DNA from: Opitutia bacterium UBA7876
GTDB lineage: Bacteria; Verrucomicrobiota; Verrucomicrobiia; Opitutales; Seribacteraceae
Length of the DNA: 64,000 bases
Assembly (NCBI GenBank): GCA_002500665.1
Contig: DLRY01000018.1
Coordinates: 20,790 to 84,789 of the forward strand
Direction of reading: 5' to 3'
Shown here: positions 15,540 to 24,720 of the stretch, piece by piece
Numbering within the stretch: the stretch's first letter is position 1
Layout: each line of letters begins with the position of its first letter
Made by a program: the position numbers and the translations under genes
Notes under the pieces: generated by a model
The model's input: the letters and a program-made list of their open reading frames with translations, nothing else
What the model was told of the DNA's origin: nothing
Database searches by the model: none

Positions 15540-17141
15540 TTATTTCTTCCAAACAAAGCCGGGTGGGCGGAAGATCTTCAGCGGCCGGTCGTTGCTAAGC
15601 TTGGGTCCGGTTGTGGTCCGCCCGTTTTCAACGATCTTCGCGTAGGCTCGGATCATTTTTGTTACCTGATCGAAATGAGACTTGGCCAGGTTTTTGGTTT
15701 CGCCGGGATCGGCCTTCAAATCATAGAGTTGAACGAAGGTTGGATTTTCCAGTTCCTTGTGGTTTTTTGGGGTTCTGCCGAATTCGAGCAAGGCCTCCTT
15801 CCACGCGTCCTCGGATTTTGGTTCCGTGAAAAAGGGGCCGGAGCTTCCGCTTCCCGGTCCGAGGATTAGTTTCCATTTGTCTTCGTAGTAGACGTCCGCC
15901 CTCGTTCCCCGGGCAAGGAGGTGGTTCCGTAGGAGGGGTTTCTTGTTTGCGAGATAGGGAAGAAAACTGAGGGAGTCGGGAGCTAGGGAAGGGGCGAGCT
16001 TGACGCCCGCTACTTCGGCCCAGGTTGCCATTAGGTCAACCAGACCGACCAGAGCGTCGTTTTTCGTGCCCGGACTTATGACGCCCGGCCAAACCGCGGC
16101 AAAGGGGACTCGTAGTCCCCCCTCGTATCCGGAGAACTTGTATCCCCTCCATTGCCCCCGGCTGAAGTGTCCCTGCTTCTCCATTACCTTCATTTGGTTG
16201 GCGATGGCCTTTCGCTCGGGGCCCGAGTAATGCCCCGGCCCGTGGTCCGAAGAAACCATGAGCAAGGTGTTCTTCTCGAGGCCGGCCTTGCGGAGGTGTT
16301 GCCTGATCCGGCCGATGCAAGCATCCGTGTTCATGACGAAATCCCCGTATATCCCGACAGGGCTCTTGCCCTCGAAGCCGGATTCGGGCGAACTTGGCGT
16401 GTGGGGAGCCGTAAGTCCGACGAAGAGGAAGAAGGGGGTTTTCTTTTTCGCCTCGCTTTTGATGAATTTCCCCGCTTCGTCGCAGAAGGTGGACAAAACC
16501 TCGGTGTCGAGGAAATCCTCGGCGGCAGGCCCAACCCGGTTGAAGGCGCTCCAGCCCTTCTGCACGGTTACTTGGCCCTGCCATTTCTTTCCCCGGACAT
16601 AGGCATAGGGGAACATGTCAAGGGACCCGGGCAGAAAAAAGCAGTGGTCGAAGCCATAATCCGTGGGGCCGATTTGGATGGTCTTGGTGAAATCGGTGTT
16701 CTCGGGACCTTGGACCTTGCCGTCCTTGGTGGTCATGCGCGTGCCCAAGTGCCATTTGCCAACGTAGCCCGTCGAGTATCCACCCTTCCGGAACATCTTT
16801 CCCACGGTATGTTGGCTGGTCGGGAAGCGCAGACCGATGAAGCCCCATGGGCCACCTTGTTCGCCTTTGCCAAACCGGAAGGCGTAGCGCCCCGTCATGA
16901 TGGAAGTCCGGCTGGGCACGCAGACCGAGTCGGTTACGTGGGCGTTGGTGAACTTGATTCCATCCCGGCAGAGGCGATCGAAGTGTGGGGTCGGTACTTT
17001 GGATTTCTTGCCACCAAAGGCCTTGACGTCTCCATAGCCCAGGTCGTCGGCGAGGATGAAGACGACGTTTGGTCTCTCGGCGGCCGGCAAAAGCACGCTT
17101 GAACAAAGAAGGATAACGATGCTCCAAAGGTTTTTCTTCAT
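15540..17141 (-). CDS. Secreted sulfatase (CVPSR active site), arylsulfatase-A-like
   Basis: This 533-residue protein has a signal peptide (residues 1-21), PNVVFILADDLGYGDVKAFG, the active-site motif C74-V-P-S-R78 followed by TSIMTGRYAFR, the YVGKWHLG block, and MVSSDHGPGHYSG with the metal and catalytic His region. KFSGYEGGLRVPFAAVWPG closes the core. The length is typical of arylsulfatase-like enzymes that act on exposed sulfate esters. It is the first gene of the minus-strand operon with the other sulfatases and the lyase. The three sulfatases here differ clearly, so they probably remove different sulfate groups of one polysaccharide. Confidence 0.93.
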   Translation of the reverse strand: MKKNLWSIVILLCSSVLLPAAERPNVVFILADDLGYGDVKAFGGKKSKVPTPHFDRLCRDGIKFTNAHVTDSVCVPSRTSIMTGRYAFRFGKGEQGGPWGFIGLRFPTSQHTVGKMFRKGGYSTGYVGKWHLGTRMTTKDGKVQGPENTDFTKTIQIGPTDYGFDHCFFLPGSLDMFPYAYVRGKKWQGQVTVQKGWSAFNRVGPAAEDFLDTEVLSTFCDEAGKFIKSEAKKKTPFFLFVGLTAPHTPSSPESGFEGKSPVGIYGDFVMNTDACIGRIRQHLRKAGLEKNTLLMVSSDHGPGHYSGPERKAIANQMKVMEKQGHFSRGQWRGYKFSGYEGGLRVPFAAVWPGVISPGTKNDALVGLVDLMATWAEVAGVKLAPSLAPDSLSFLPYLANKKPLLRNHLLARGTRADVYYEDKWKLILGPGSGSSGPFFTEPKSEDAWKEALLEFGRTPKNHKELENPTFVQLYDLKADPGETKNLAKSHFDQVTKMIRAYAKIVENGRTTTGPKLSNDRPLKIFRPPGFVWKK

Positions 17142-17150
17142 GGTAGGATC

Positions 17151-17300
17151 TTATTTTTTGATCGGTTGGATTCCGTTGACGTAAACGACGTTGTATCCGC
17201 CATCCTGTGATCCCTGTGACCATCCGTCGTAGGCATCTTTCGCGAGGTAAAAGCGGCAAGCCTCCCCCTTTTCAAAAAGAGCCCGTGATGCATGCAATGG
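17151..17300 (-). pseudogene. Short C-terminal gene remnant
   Basis: Between the DUF1552 gene and the first sulfatase lies a frame ending in FYLAKDAYDGWSQGSQDGGY and then VVYVNGIQPIKK and a TAA stop. Codon use and composition look like a real protein end. No start codon or signal is available, because the frame runs back into the DUF1552 gene in another frame. I read it as the tail of a protein otherwise deleted. I do not recognise its family. Confidence 0.35.
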
Positions 17301-17301
17301 C

Positions 17302-18699
17302 TTAGGCCAAGAACCTGTCGATCGCACCTGTTTGCTTGAGGCGATTGCGTTGCATGGTGAGGTCCAGGTCACCGTAATGCTCGATCGGGTTGCCATAGGC
17401 ATTGAGTAAGGTTGTGTACCAATTGCTCAAGGTCTTGTGGCCTTCGGTTCCGTGAAACGGCAAGCGGACGTAGCGACCGGCAAGGTCTAGCTTTGAGTTC
17501 CTTCCGGTCATCAGAACCATCGGCGCTTCCGTGTCCGGGCCGTGATGGCCGGCTCCCGTTTCAGGCATGTAGATGATCGTCGTGTTGTCGAACATCGAGC
17601 CATTGCCCTCGGGAATGGACTTGAGCTTGGTCACCAAGGTTTTGACCTGTTTCATGTGGTGGGTCTTGATGGCGTCTCTCATTTTGGCGGCGCCCGAAAT
17701 CTGGCCGCCATGCCCAATTTGGTGGATGCTCGTCTTCTGTACGTTTTCAGGCAGGGAGGTAATATCAGTACCCAGGTCGTCAATGGTATAGGTAACGACG
17801 TTGGTCAGTCCCGAAGCCAGGGCCCCTACAATGACGTCGGTGAAAGCTGCCTGCTTCTGGGGCAGGGTTGCATCCGCCCCACCGTCAGCGTGGACGGGAT
17901 CGACGTCCGGCAGGTGTTGCTTGATCTTGGCCCCCAGCGACTCTACCTTGGCGCTTCGATCACGAATCGACTGGAGCGAATCGACCTGATCACTGATCTT
18001 GAGACGCTCATCCCCGTCCAGCCCCTTGAGCTGGCGAGTCTCCTTATCATGCAGATGATCGAGCAAGGCTCTGTCCGAAGCGGCCTCATCGGTATTGGTG
18101 ATGGACTTGAACAATTCCTGATAGGCAGTCATAGGGTCGGCGTAACAGTAGTTGCGCTGTTTAGCCGCCGGAGCGGAATAACCAGAAACAATACCCGTCC
18201 TGTAATCACGTCCGTGAGGCACCGCCAAGGACATCTCGACGTGACCGAAGGGAGACGGAAACAGCTTGGCCAGCTCGAAATCAACGGTCGCCCACTTGAT
18301 GTTGCTGAGGATGTTGCGTCCGGCTTTGTAGGCCCCCATGCAACCGGAGTAGGAGTAATGCCCGCCCCCGCTGACCGACATCGAGATGCCGTGAAGAATG
18401 GTCATGTTCTCCTTGTGGCCGTCCAGGCCTTTCAGCCAGTCGGGCAGTTCATGCTTTGACAAGTCCGCCTCGAAGGGTTCCTTCTCCTTGTGCTTCTTCA
18501 GCTCTTCGGCGGAAAAGGATGGAAGACCGAATTGCACAGGCAAGTTCCCGTTGGACTTGCGGATGAATACGAATCGGTGAAGGCCGGCACTTTGATCTTT
18601 CGCCGGGGCGGCCAAGAGGTGGTTGAATGAAGGGGTCAGCGCCAGGCTGGCGGTCCCCAGCGCCGTTCTCTTTAAAAGTTCTCGTCGACTGATCAACAT
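17302..18699 (-). CDS. DUF1552 protein with twin-arginine signal
   Basis: This 465-residue protein begins SRRELLKRTALGTASLAL, a twin-arginine export signal, so it is probably exported folded. The rest fits DUF1552, a family almost confined to Planctomycetes, Verrucomicrobiota and relatives: HRFVFIRKSNGN, HENMTILHG-type and GGHYSYSGCMGAYKAG segments, and a late ETGAGHHGPDTEAPMV block. The function is unknown. DUF1552 genes are nearly always paired with a large planctomycete cytochrome protein, as here, where that gene ends 3 bp upstream. The pairing suggests joint action in the periplasm, perhaps in oxidative attack on a polymer, which is inference. Confidence 0.88.
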   Translation of the reverse strand: MLISRRELLKRTALGTASLALTPSFNHLLAAPAKDQSAGLHRFVFIRKSNGNLPVQFGLPSFSAEELKKHKEKEPFEADLSKHELPDWLKGLDGHKENMTILHGISMSVSGGGHYSYSGCMGAYKAGRNILSNIKWATVDFELAKLFPSPFGHVEMSLAVPHGRDYRTGIVSGYSAPAAKQRNYCYADPMTAYQELFKSITNTDEAASDRALLDHLHDKETRQLKGLDGDERLKISDQVDSLQSIRDRSAKVESLGAKIKQHLPDVDPVHADGGADATLPQKQAAFTDVIVGALASGLTNVVTYTIDDLGTDITSLPENVQKTSIHQIGHGGQISGAAKMRDAIKTHHMKQVKTLVTKLKSIPEGNGSMFDNTTIIYMPETGAGHHGPDTEAPMVLMTGRNSKLDLAGRYVRLPFHGTEGHKTLSNWYTTLLNAYGNPIEHYGDLDLTMQRNRLKQTGAIDRFLA

Positions 18700-18702
18700 T
18701 TT

Positions 18703-21700
18703 CTAGTCCCCAGAGTTGCGTTTACGGTAAATAAATGAGTCGGATGTTAAGAGTGAAACGATCACTTCGTCGAAGCTGCCCCCATTATCAACGTAGGCCT
18801 TGTCCGCGTCAATCAAGGTCTTGGAATCCGAGAGTGTTTCATTGCGTCCCAAAAAGTAGCGAAAGGCATGGCGGATAATGGACTGGCGGGCCTTTTCCGA
18901 TTTCGCGAGTCGGTCGATCAGATCGAATGCATCCTCGACCTCACCATCCAGTTTCGGATCACCCGTCCCGTTCAGCACCCCGCGTGGATCAACCGGCAAG
19001 GTGTTGTAAACCGGGAGCGAAGCACCAAAGGCATTGACCTCCCCACGCTTCGCTTCCTGGAGCAGGTTTTCGGGGTGCTCTAGCCTTTCCTCGGTTCGGA
19101 AACGACCGAAGTCATCGTAGAGTTCGAAGGGAAAGCCCAGCGGATCCATCTTTTGGTGGCAACGCCAACAGTACTCGGCGCCGGTGCGCTTTTCCATCCG
19201 CTGGCGAAGTGTCTTTCGATGATCCGGCGGAATAACCGCATCCACGGTGATCGGCACGTCGGGGATCGTCCCGGCCAACAGCTTTTCACGAATCCATTTC
19301 CCGCGATGGATCGGGTCCGTCTCCAAGTTTTGGGCGTGAGCAATCAACCAAGCGGGGTGGGTCAAGATGCCTTTGCGGTTTGGGATAGGGGCGGGCTGCA
19401 CGGTCGGGTAGTCCCATTTTTTCCAGTCGATGTTCCAGTACGAGGCAACCTGCTCGCCGCGCATTTGCTGCCCGGTACGGCCCAATACGTTTCCGCCATG
19501 CCAGAAGCCCATTGACGCCTTCATGTAAGGCATGCCGTTTGATTGTCCTGCGCTGAAATGACGTTCCAATGCGGGCATCATTCTTTTCAGCGTGGTCAGC
19601 AGCGACTTGTCGTCACCTCCACGAACCTTGCGGAATTCCCAGATCGTTAGCATAAACTCCTTATGGGGTCCAATGTCGTCTGGCTCCCATGTTTCCCATT
19701 CTAATTTCCCGAAGTATTCGTAGACCTTCTTGAGTTGATCCGATCCGGCCTTCATCGCTTGGTTATCCCCTGAATGGTACAGGTAAAACTTCTCGGTCGT
19801 AAGAAGCTCTTCAAAAACGCGTTCATCCTTTTCAAGGACGTACTCAACCCACATGTCCGCCTCGTCGATCAAGCGGCTGACCGCATGCTCGTGACGTCCC
19901 GCGCCGAAACGTGAGTCGTCCTTGAAGACGTCCTGCGCCTTCGGGTAACCAAAAAACTCTCTAAAGAATCGCAGCTTGCGGATCGGCTGGTTAGTGACGC
20001 TTGCGTTGAGATTAGCCGCCTGAACGTTTTCGTCGATGAGGTACCACTGATCACGCTGGCTCAGGATCCGGCGAACCTCTCTTTCGTAATCCTCTCGCGA
20101 ATTCAGCCTCCCCTCTTCCGTTGCCTTGACCAGAATTTCATCCGGGCTGGCATCGGTCAACGCGTAGGCCAGGGCATAGCTTGCATTGCGTGGCGACATC
20201 ATTCGCCGGCCATGCTCGTCCGGCTCACCCTCCCCAAACTCGTTGCGATAAGCAAACTCTGTGCTGAGGACGTGAGACTCAACAAGCTTCGCGACGGCCT
20301 TTTGCCGGTCGAGTTTGGACGCGTACAATTTGAATTGCTCTATGTTTTCAGCCAGTTCCGAATCAGTCGGGTTACGCTCGAAGATTTGACTATAAAGCTC
20401 CATGATGAAGGCCGTCATCAAGGTTTCATCCGTTCCTCCGGATGATTCTCGTTGAGCCTGCCAGTCTGCCTTCCAGTCCGCCAAGCACTTTTCGATGATC
20501 TGGACGTGCCGGTCGCCCTGCTTGCGGTGCTTCTTGATCGTCCTGGCGATAACCGCCATCTCGTCGTCACTGAGTGGCGCATACTTCGGCGAGCCGAATT
20601 TCCCATTCTTGACGTGGAGGTAAAGCCTGTTCATGTCCCAGGTGTCGTAAAACAGCTTCATGGTGGTGATCCGGTTCTCTATGCGGTAGTCAGTGACCCC
20701 TTCCCTGTACCAGTCCGTCTCGCATTGCTGGATAATGTTTTCGAATTCAGCAAGGTCAGCGTCGCTGTATGGGGCCCACGCCGGTTTTCCGTTGCGGTCC
20801 AATTGAGATTTTTCCGTCACATCCTCGACCTTGTAAGCAGTGCGTTTGTAGGTGGCGATACCTTGGAGGATAGCCTTGACGTCCTCGCGGTCGAAGCGAC
20901 CTAGGAACTCGAGGTTTTCATGCCTCTTCTGAATGCCGCCTGTCGAATGCTTCGGCGGTCCGGGATAAGGGATTTCCTTGAGGATAACCTTGGGGAGGAG
21001 CTTTTCATGCTCCTCGCCATAAAGGTCATTGAGCAGGCGATCCAAAAAGGAATACGTCCTGAGGAAGCCTTCGCGCGAACGGATTTTGTTTCGGTGATCC
21101 AGTTCGGGCTTCATCAAGGCGTAGGTAGCCGGGTAGTGCGCCTTCATTATTGCCTCGGAGGACATGTGTCCGGCAACCCGCTTAGCATTACCGACCATTG
21201 TCAGCAGGTGGCCTGTCGTCAGTCGATTGTGGGAACTATAACGGACCCCAACCTTTTCAGGCAGCAGATAGGGGTTGGTGATCGTTCTGCGGAACTTGTT
21301 TCCACGCTCCGTCTTGGGACTCCAGTGGACGCCGCTGTCTCCCTGCACCGCCTGTTCGGTTCCGTAGATAGTCCGTGTCGGATGGTAGTTGAGCAAACGA
21401 TTGATCTTCTCGTTAAAGATGAATTCGCTGATCAACCATCGTCGGTCCGGAGTGTAGGCAGGCTCTTCGGCGTACTTGCCGGAGAATAGATCCTCATGGG
21501 AAACGACGTTTCCGTACTCGAACCGCCGCAGCTTCTCCGCCAATGCCTTCGAGGCTTTGCCGGTCAGTTGGGTGTCGAGCCATTGCAAGAGAGTCTTTCT
21601 CTCGGCTTCATTCGGTTGCTTCGCCTTCTCGGGGGGCATCTCGGCTAGTTGAAGGACTTCCCGGGCCTTAAGAAACAGCTCTTGGCGATCGACTGGATCG

Positions 21701-21915
21701 ATGGTTTCCAAAGAGTCCAGACGGAGGTCGCCCTTTTGCTTCTCGGGACCATGACACGAAACACAATAGGTATTGAGCGATCGGCTCGCTTGCTCATGCA
21801 GCACGGTCGGATCCATGCCCGAATTGGCAACCTTGCCATTGGCGGAGGCATTTTCACCAAACAATTGCCCGAAGCAAGCAACCAACAGGCCGACCAATGC
21901 CCTTCGAGCCGACAT
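18703..21915 (-). CDS. Large planctomycete-type cytochrome c protein (DUF1592/DUF1588/DUF1585-like)
   Basis: This protein of about 1070 residues has a signal peptide and two haem c sites. CVSCH at residues 51-55 lies in the N-terminal cytochrome domain with the PPEKAKQP block, and YCWRCHQKMDPLGFPFELYDD lies in the C-terminal DUF1588-like part. Several middle segments and the ending IVSLLTSDSFIYRKR are typical of these proteins. They are exported, probably periplasmic, and of unknown reaction. I chose the ATG at 21915, which gives the signal peptide MSARRALVGLLVACF; the ATG at 21933 adds six residues and cannot be excluded. It precedes the DUF1552 gene with 3 bp between them. Confidence 0.85.
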   Translation of the reverse strand: MSARRALVGLLVACFGQLFGENASANGKVANSGMDPTVLHEQASRSLNTYCVSCHGPEKQKGDLRLDSLETIDPVDRQELFLKAREVLQLAEMPPEKAKQPNEAERKTLLQWLDTQLTGKASKALAEKLRRFEYGNVVSHEDLFSGKYAEEPAYTPDRRWLISEFIFNEKINRLLNYHPTRTIYGTEQAVQGDSGVHWSPKTERGNKFRRTITNPYLLPEKVGVRYSSHNRLTTGHLLTMVGNAKRVAGHMSSEAIMKAHYPATYALMKPELDHRNKIRSREGFLRTYSFLDRLLNDLYGEEHEKLLPKVILKEIPYPGPPKHSTGGIQKRHENLEFLGRFDREDVKAILQGIATYKRTAYKVEDVTEKSQLDRNGKPAWAPYSDADLAEFENIIQQCETDWYREGVTDYRIENRITTMKLFYDTWDMNRLYLHVKNGKFGSPKYAPLSDDEMAVIARTIKKHRKQGDRHVQIIEKCLADWKADWQAQRESSGGTDETLMTAFIMELYSQIFERNPTDSELAENIEQFKLYASKLDRQKAVAKLVESHVLSTEFAYRNEFGEGEPDEHGRRMMSPRNASYALAYALTDASPDEILVKATEEGRLNSREDYEREVRRILSQRDQWYLIDENVQAANLNASVTNQPIRKLRFFREFFGYPKAQDVFKDDSRFGAGRHEHAVSRLIDEADMWVEYVLEKDERVFEELLTTEKFYLYHSGDNQAMKAGSDQLKKVYEYFGKLEWETWEPDDIGPHKEFMLTIWEFRKVRGGDDKSLLTTLKRMMPALERHFSAGQSNGMPYMKASMGFWHGGNVLGRTGQQMRGEQVASYWNIDWKKWDYPTVQPAPIPNRKGILTHPAWLIAHAQNLETDPIHRGKWIREKLLAGTIPDVPITVDAVIPPDHRKTLRQRMEKRTGAEYCWRCHQKMDPLGFPFELYDDFGRFRTEERLEHPENLLQEAKRGEVNAFGASLPVYNTLPVDPRGVLNGTGDPKLDGEVEDAFDLIDRLAKSEKARQSIIRHAFRYFLGRNETLSDSKTLIDADKAYVDNGGSFDEVIVSLLTSDSFIYRKRNSGD

Positions 21916-22008
21916 ACACCCTACCTTATCCATCCTGGCATGGTAAAAATCACTTCGGGTCTTCTAAGTTCAAAGAGAGGCGATGGTTCACCCGGGGGGC
22001 GATAAAAT

Positions 22009-24669
22009 TTACTCAAGAGGCGTAAGGGTGAATTCCTTGATGGCCACGCCTTTTTGGGGCGGCTCGTCGCGCCAGAAGTTAAGAACGTTTTCGCCTTTGA
22101 CGAGGGTGATCTCAACTGGTTGAGAGTTTTGCCAGACTCCTTCCGTAAAAGGCATCTTCATGGCGATCTCCCCGCCCTCGTTGGCCGAGACCTTGATCAG
22201 CTGGTCGTAATTGGCGGTAACCACCTTGGCTTCGAGGGAGTATTTTCCAGCTTTGGAAGCCGTTACCTTGTACCCGAATCGCGACTTGATGGCTTGCTTG
22301 GGACCGGTGGGGTCCGTCTTGGGGCTGTTTGCATAGTAGTCCTTATGGTACTTGTCGGAGATGCGCTCGCAGACGTTGCCATAGATATCGTAAAAACCCC
22401 AGGGATTGGGTTTTTTCCGACCCACCGGATGGGACTTGGCTCCGGAGTTTCCCTTGAACCAGGCATACTCCCCAATCTCGGAAGGGTCCTCGCCAAAGAA
22501 CCATTTGGAATCCCGCCCGGCCCGACTGGCATATTCCCACTCGGCCTCGGTCGGAAGCCTCGCTTCGACGTCCGCGATCTCACTGACCCGGATGCAAAAC
22601 TGACGAGCATCATCCTCCGATACGTTGTCCACAGGACACTCGGGGTTCTTGGTGGACCGGCTGGGGTTCGATCCCATGGCAACTTGGTACTGGGCCTGCG
22701 TAACCTCGTACTTGCCGAGGTAAAAGCCCTTGGTCAGACCCACTACGTGCCTGGGTACCTCCAAGCATTCGAAGCGGCCCTCCTTTTCATTCTCTCCGCC
22801 CATGACGAAGGTCCCGGGCTCGACGTAAATGAATTCCATGGTTGCACCGTCTCCCAGGTCGAGGGTGAGCTCCTTGGTTGGTTTCTTGCCGGGCGACGGT
22901 GTGATCGCGGCTCGAAGGCCCCAGTTCTCATACCTGCCGTAGCCGCCGCTGAGCATCCGCTTGCCCGATGCGCAGGCATGGGCATCACCCTTCCAGGTTC
23001 CTCCGCGCATGACGGTCAGGCCTTGAGGGGAGAAGCGGGGCAGGAAGACTTGCATGCCTCCACCGAAACTCTTCATGGAGAGGACGTCCCGGGTGCTTTC
23101 CGCCGGATTTACGTAGGCGACCGAGGGAATTGAGATCGAGCCGTTTTCAGTATATTCGATCTTTTGTTCCTTGGGATCGACCGGTGTGGCGATTACTTGT
23201 TGGGCGATGGTTGCCTTGTTTGATTCGCCAAGTTCCTCTCCGAGGGCTTTCAGCGTCTCTTCTTTCAGCTCTTTGACGATTTTGCGTTGCGCGGACAGAG
23301 CCAAGCCGTTCCAAAACGGGGGCTTGAGTTCAACCAAGCTGTTGAACTGGAGGCCCTTGTCGTTGTCCCCGTAAATTCTCTTTTCCCCAAATACGTCGCC
23401 AATCCACTGGGCTCTCTTGACCACAAGGAAAGCGTCCTTATCCTTGCGGGCTTTTGAGCTTGCCAGAAAGTCGAGATCCTTGCGGTAACGGGTAGCGGTC
23501 CAGCCCGACCCCCATCCGGGCCCCAGGTTTACGCACCATCCATCTGGCGTCCAGCGGGCGAGAGCGCCATGTCCTTTGCTCGGACGAGCCGTTGTCGGAA
23601 CCCCGAAGGAGCGCAGAATGAAACGGCCGAAGAAGGCACGCCGTCCGCAAATCCCACCGTTCATCAGAATGTTTTGGTACTTTTGCAGTTCGGGCCTGTC
23701 GTACTTTTTGTCGCCCGATCCGTACTTGACGTTAGAGCTTACGATCCCGACGTAGCGCCAGCCGAAGTTCGATTCGTAGATATGGTCGGGTCTGAAGTTG
23801 CGCAGCATCCGGCGTCCCCAGGCCAAGGTCTCGTCCGGTTCGTCCCCGTCGACCACCATGCGGAGGCTCCAGACGCTCAAATTCTTGAAGGTCGGGTCCA
23901 GTTCTCCGTCCAAGTAAGCCTTTTCGTAGTGAAGGTAGCGCTTCACGGGATCGACGGTTTCGGGAGCGTTCTCAAGCGCCAGAGGGTTGGTTTGCTTGAC
24001 GGGCAGAGCGTGCTCGAGGGCAATGGCAAGAGCCAGCCTGTTGAGGACCCCGTTCTTGGATTTTGAACTAGTTTTCAGGATTTGCTCGTAGATCAGTATG
24101 GCCTCTCCAAAGCGGGCCGGTCCGAAGCCGTGTCGGATCCGTTTGGCTTGGGCTCCGTCCGCAATGAGCATGCGCTTCATCAGTCCGGGGTTCGAAAGCA
24201 GGCGTTCGACAAGGGCAAAATGATCTTTGCTCTTCTGTCCGAATTCCGCCAGACCGCGAGGGGTTGCGTCGAGCAGGACGACGAACTTGACCAAGAGGTC
24301 GTCGAGCTTGTCGCTCGTCGTAAAGGAGGCCATTTTCTCTTCCTGCGAGGGAGGTTCTTTACCCGGTTGCTCCTCGGCGAGCAATTCCTCGAGGGAATGG
24401 TCCTCGCTTTTCTTGTCCTTGCCGATCTGAACCTCGGGGAAATCGAATTTCTTGTCCCGGGCCTCCTCGGTGGTTGGAGCGGGGTCGAACGGGATCTCCT
24501 TGGTCAAACGAGCCCGCAGGTCCTCCAGTTGCTGAGCGTAACGGGCCTCGATTTTTTGTCCGGCATGCGTGAGGGCTGGCGCTTCTTCCTCCTTGGCCAC
24601 CCCGAGGCTTGCCGTACATAGAGAAAGTAGAATCAACCCGCCGTTGAATGTCTTTTTCATAATGTTCAT
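22009..24669 (-). CDS. Exported transglutaminase-like / FGE-like fusion protein with C-terminal beta-domain
   Basis: This 886-residue protein has a signal peptide (residues about 1-25) and a charged helical region. A papain/transglutaminase-like core follows with GGICGRRAFFGRF (Cys341), SKGHGALARWTPDGW (His367, Asp376) and a conserved-looking Trp-rich follow-up. A formylglycine-generating-enzyme-like domain spans about residues 611-792: MEFIYVEPGTFVMGG, GFYLGKYEVTQAQY, ARLPTEAEWEYASRAG and NPWGFYDIYGNVCE. The last 90 residues look like a carbohydrate-binding-type beta-sandwich. The RGGTW...NWGLRAA block that normally ends an FGE domain is instead found before it (residues 555-588). The usual active cysteine pair is not visible, so I doubt it activates sulfatases. 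It lies 51 bp after the I9 gene. Confidence 0.8.
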   Translation of the reverse strand: MNIMKKTFNGGLILLSLCTASLGVAKEEEAPALTHAGQKIEARYAQQLEDLRARLTKEIPFDPAPTTEEARDKKFDFPEVQIGKDKKSEDHSLEELLAEEQPGKEPPSQEEKMASFTTSDKLDDLLVKFVVLLDATPRGLAEFGQKSKDHFALVERLLSNPGLMKRMLIADGAQAKRIRHGFGPARFGEAILIYEQILKTSSKSKNGVLNRLALAIALEHALPVKQTNPLALENAPETVDPVKRYLHYEKAYLDGELDPTFKNLSVWSLRMVVDGDEPDETLAWGRRMLRNFRPDHIYESNFGWRYVGIVSSNVKYGSGDKKYDRPELQKYQNILMNGGICGRRAFFGRFILRSFGVPTTARPSKGHGALARWTPDGWCVNLGPGWGSGWTATRYRKDLDFLASSKARKDKDAFLVVKRAQWIGDVFGEKRIYGDNDKGLQFNSLVELKPPFWNGLALSAQRKIVKELKEETLKALGEELGESNKATIAQQVIATPVDPKEQKIEYTENGSISIPSVAYVNPAESTRDVLSMKSFGGGMQVFLPRFSPQGLTVMRGGTWKGDAHACASGKRMLSGGYGRYENWGLRAAITPSPGKKPTKELTLDLGDGATMEFIYVEPGTFVMGGENEKEGRFECLEVPRHVVGLTKGFYLGKYEVTQAQYQVAMGSNPSRSTKNPECPVDNVSEDDARQFCIRVSEIADVEARLPTEAEWEYASRAGRDSKWFFGEDPSEIGEYAWFKGNSGAKSHPVGRKKPNPWGFYDIYGNVCERISDKYHKDYYANSPKTDPTGPKQAIKSRFGYKVTASKAGKYSLEAKVVTANYDQLIKVSANEGGEIAMKMPFTEGVWQNSQPVEITLVKGENVLNFWRDEPPQKGVAIKEFTLTPLE

Positions 24670-24720
24670 AATAAGTTAATAGAGTTTTGAAAGAAGGTGT
24701 TTGCAGGAATCCGGCGCGCT

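Noticed and set aside
16152..17102. Open frame of 316 residues on the plus strand
   Set aside because: It is antisense to the sulfatase with the CVPSR motif and shows no family pattern.
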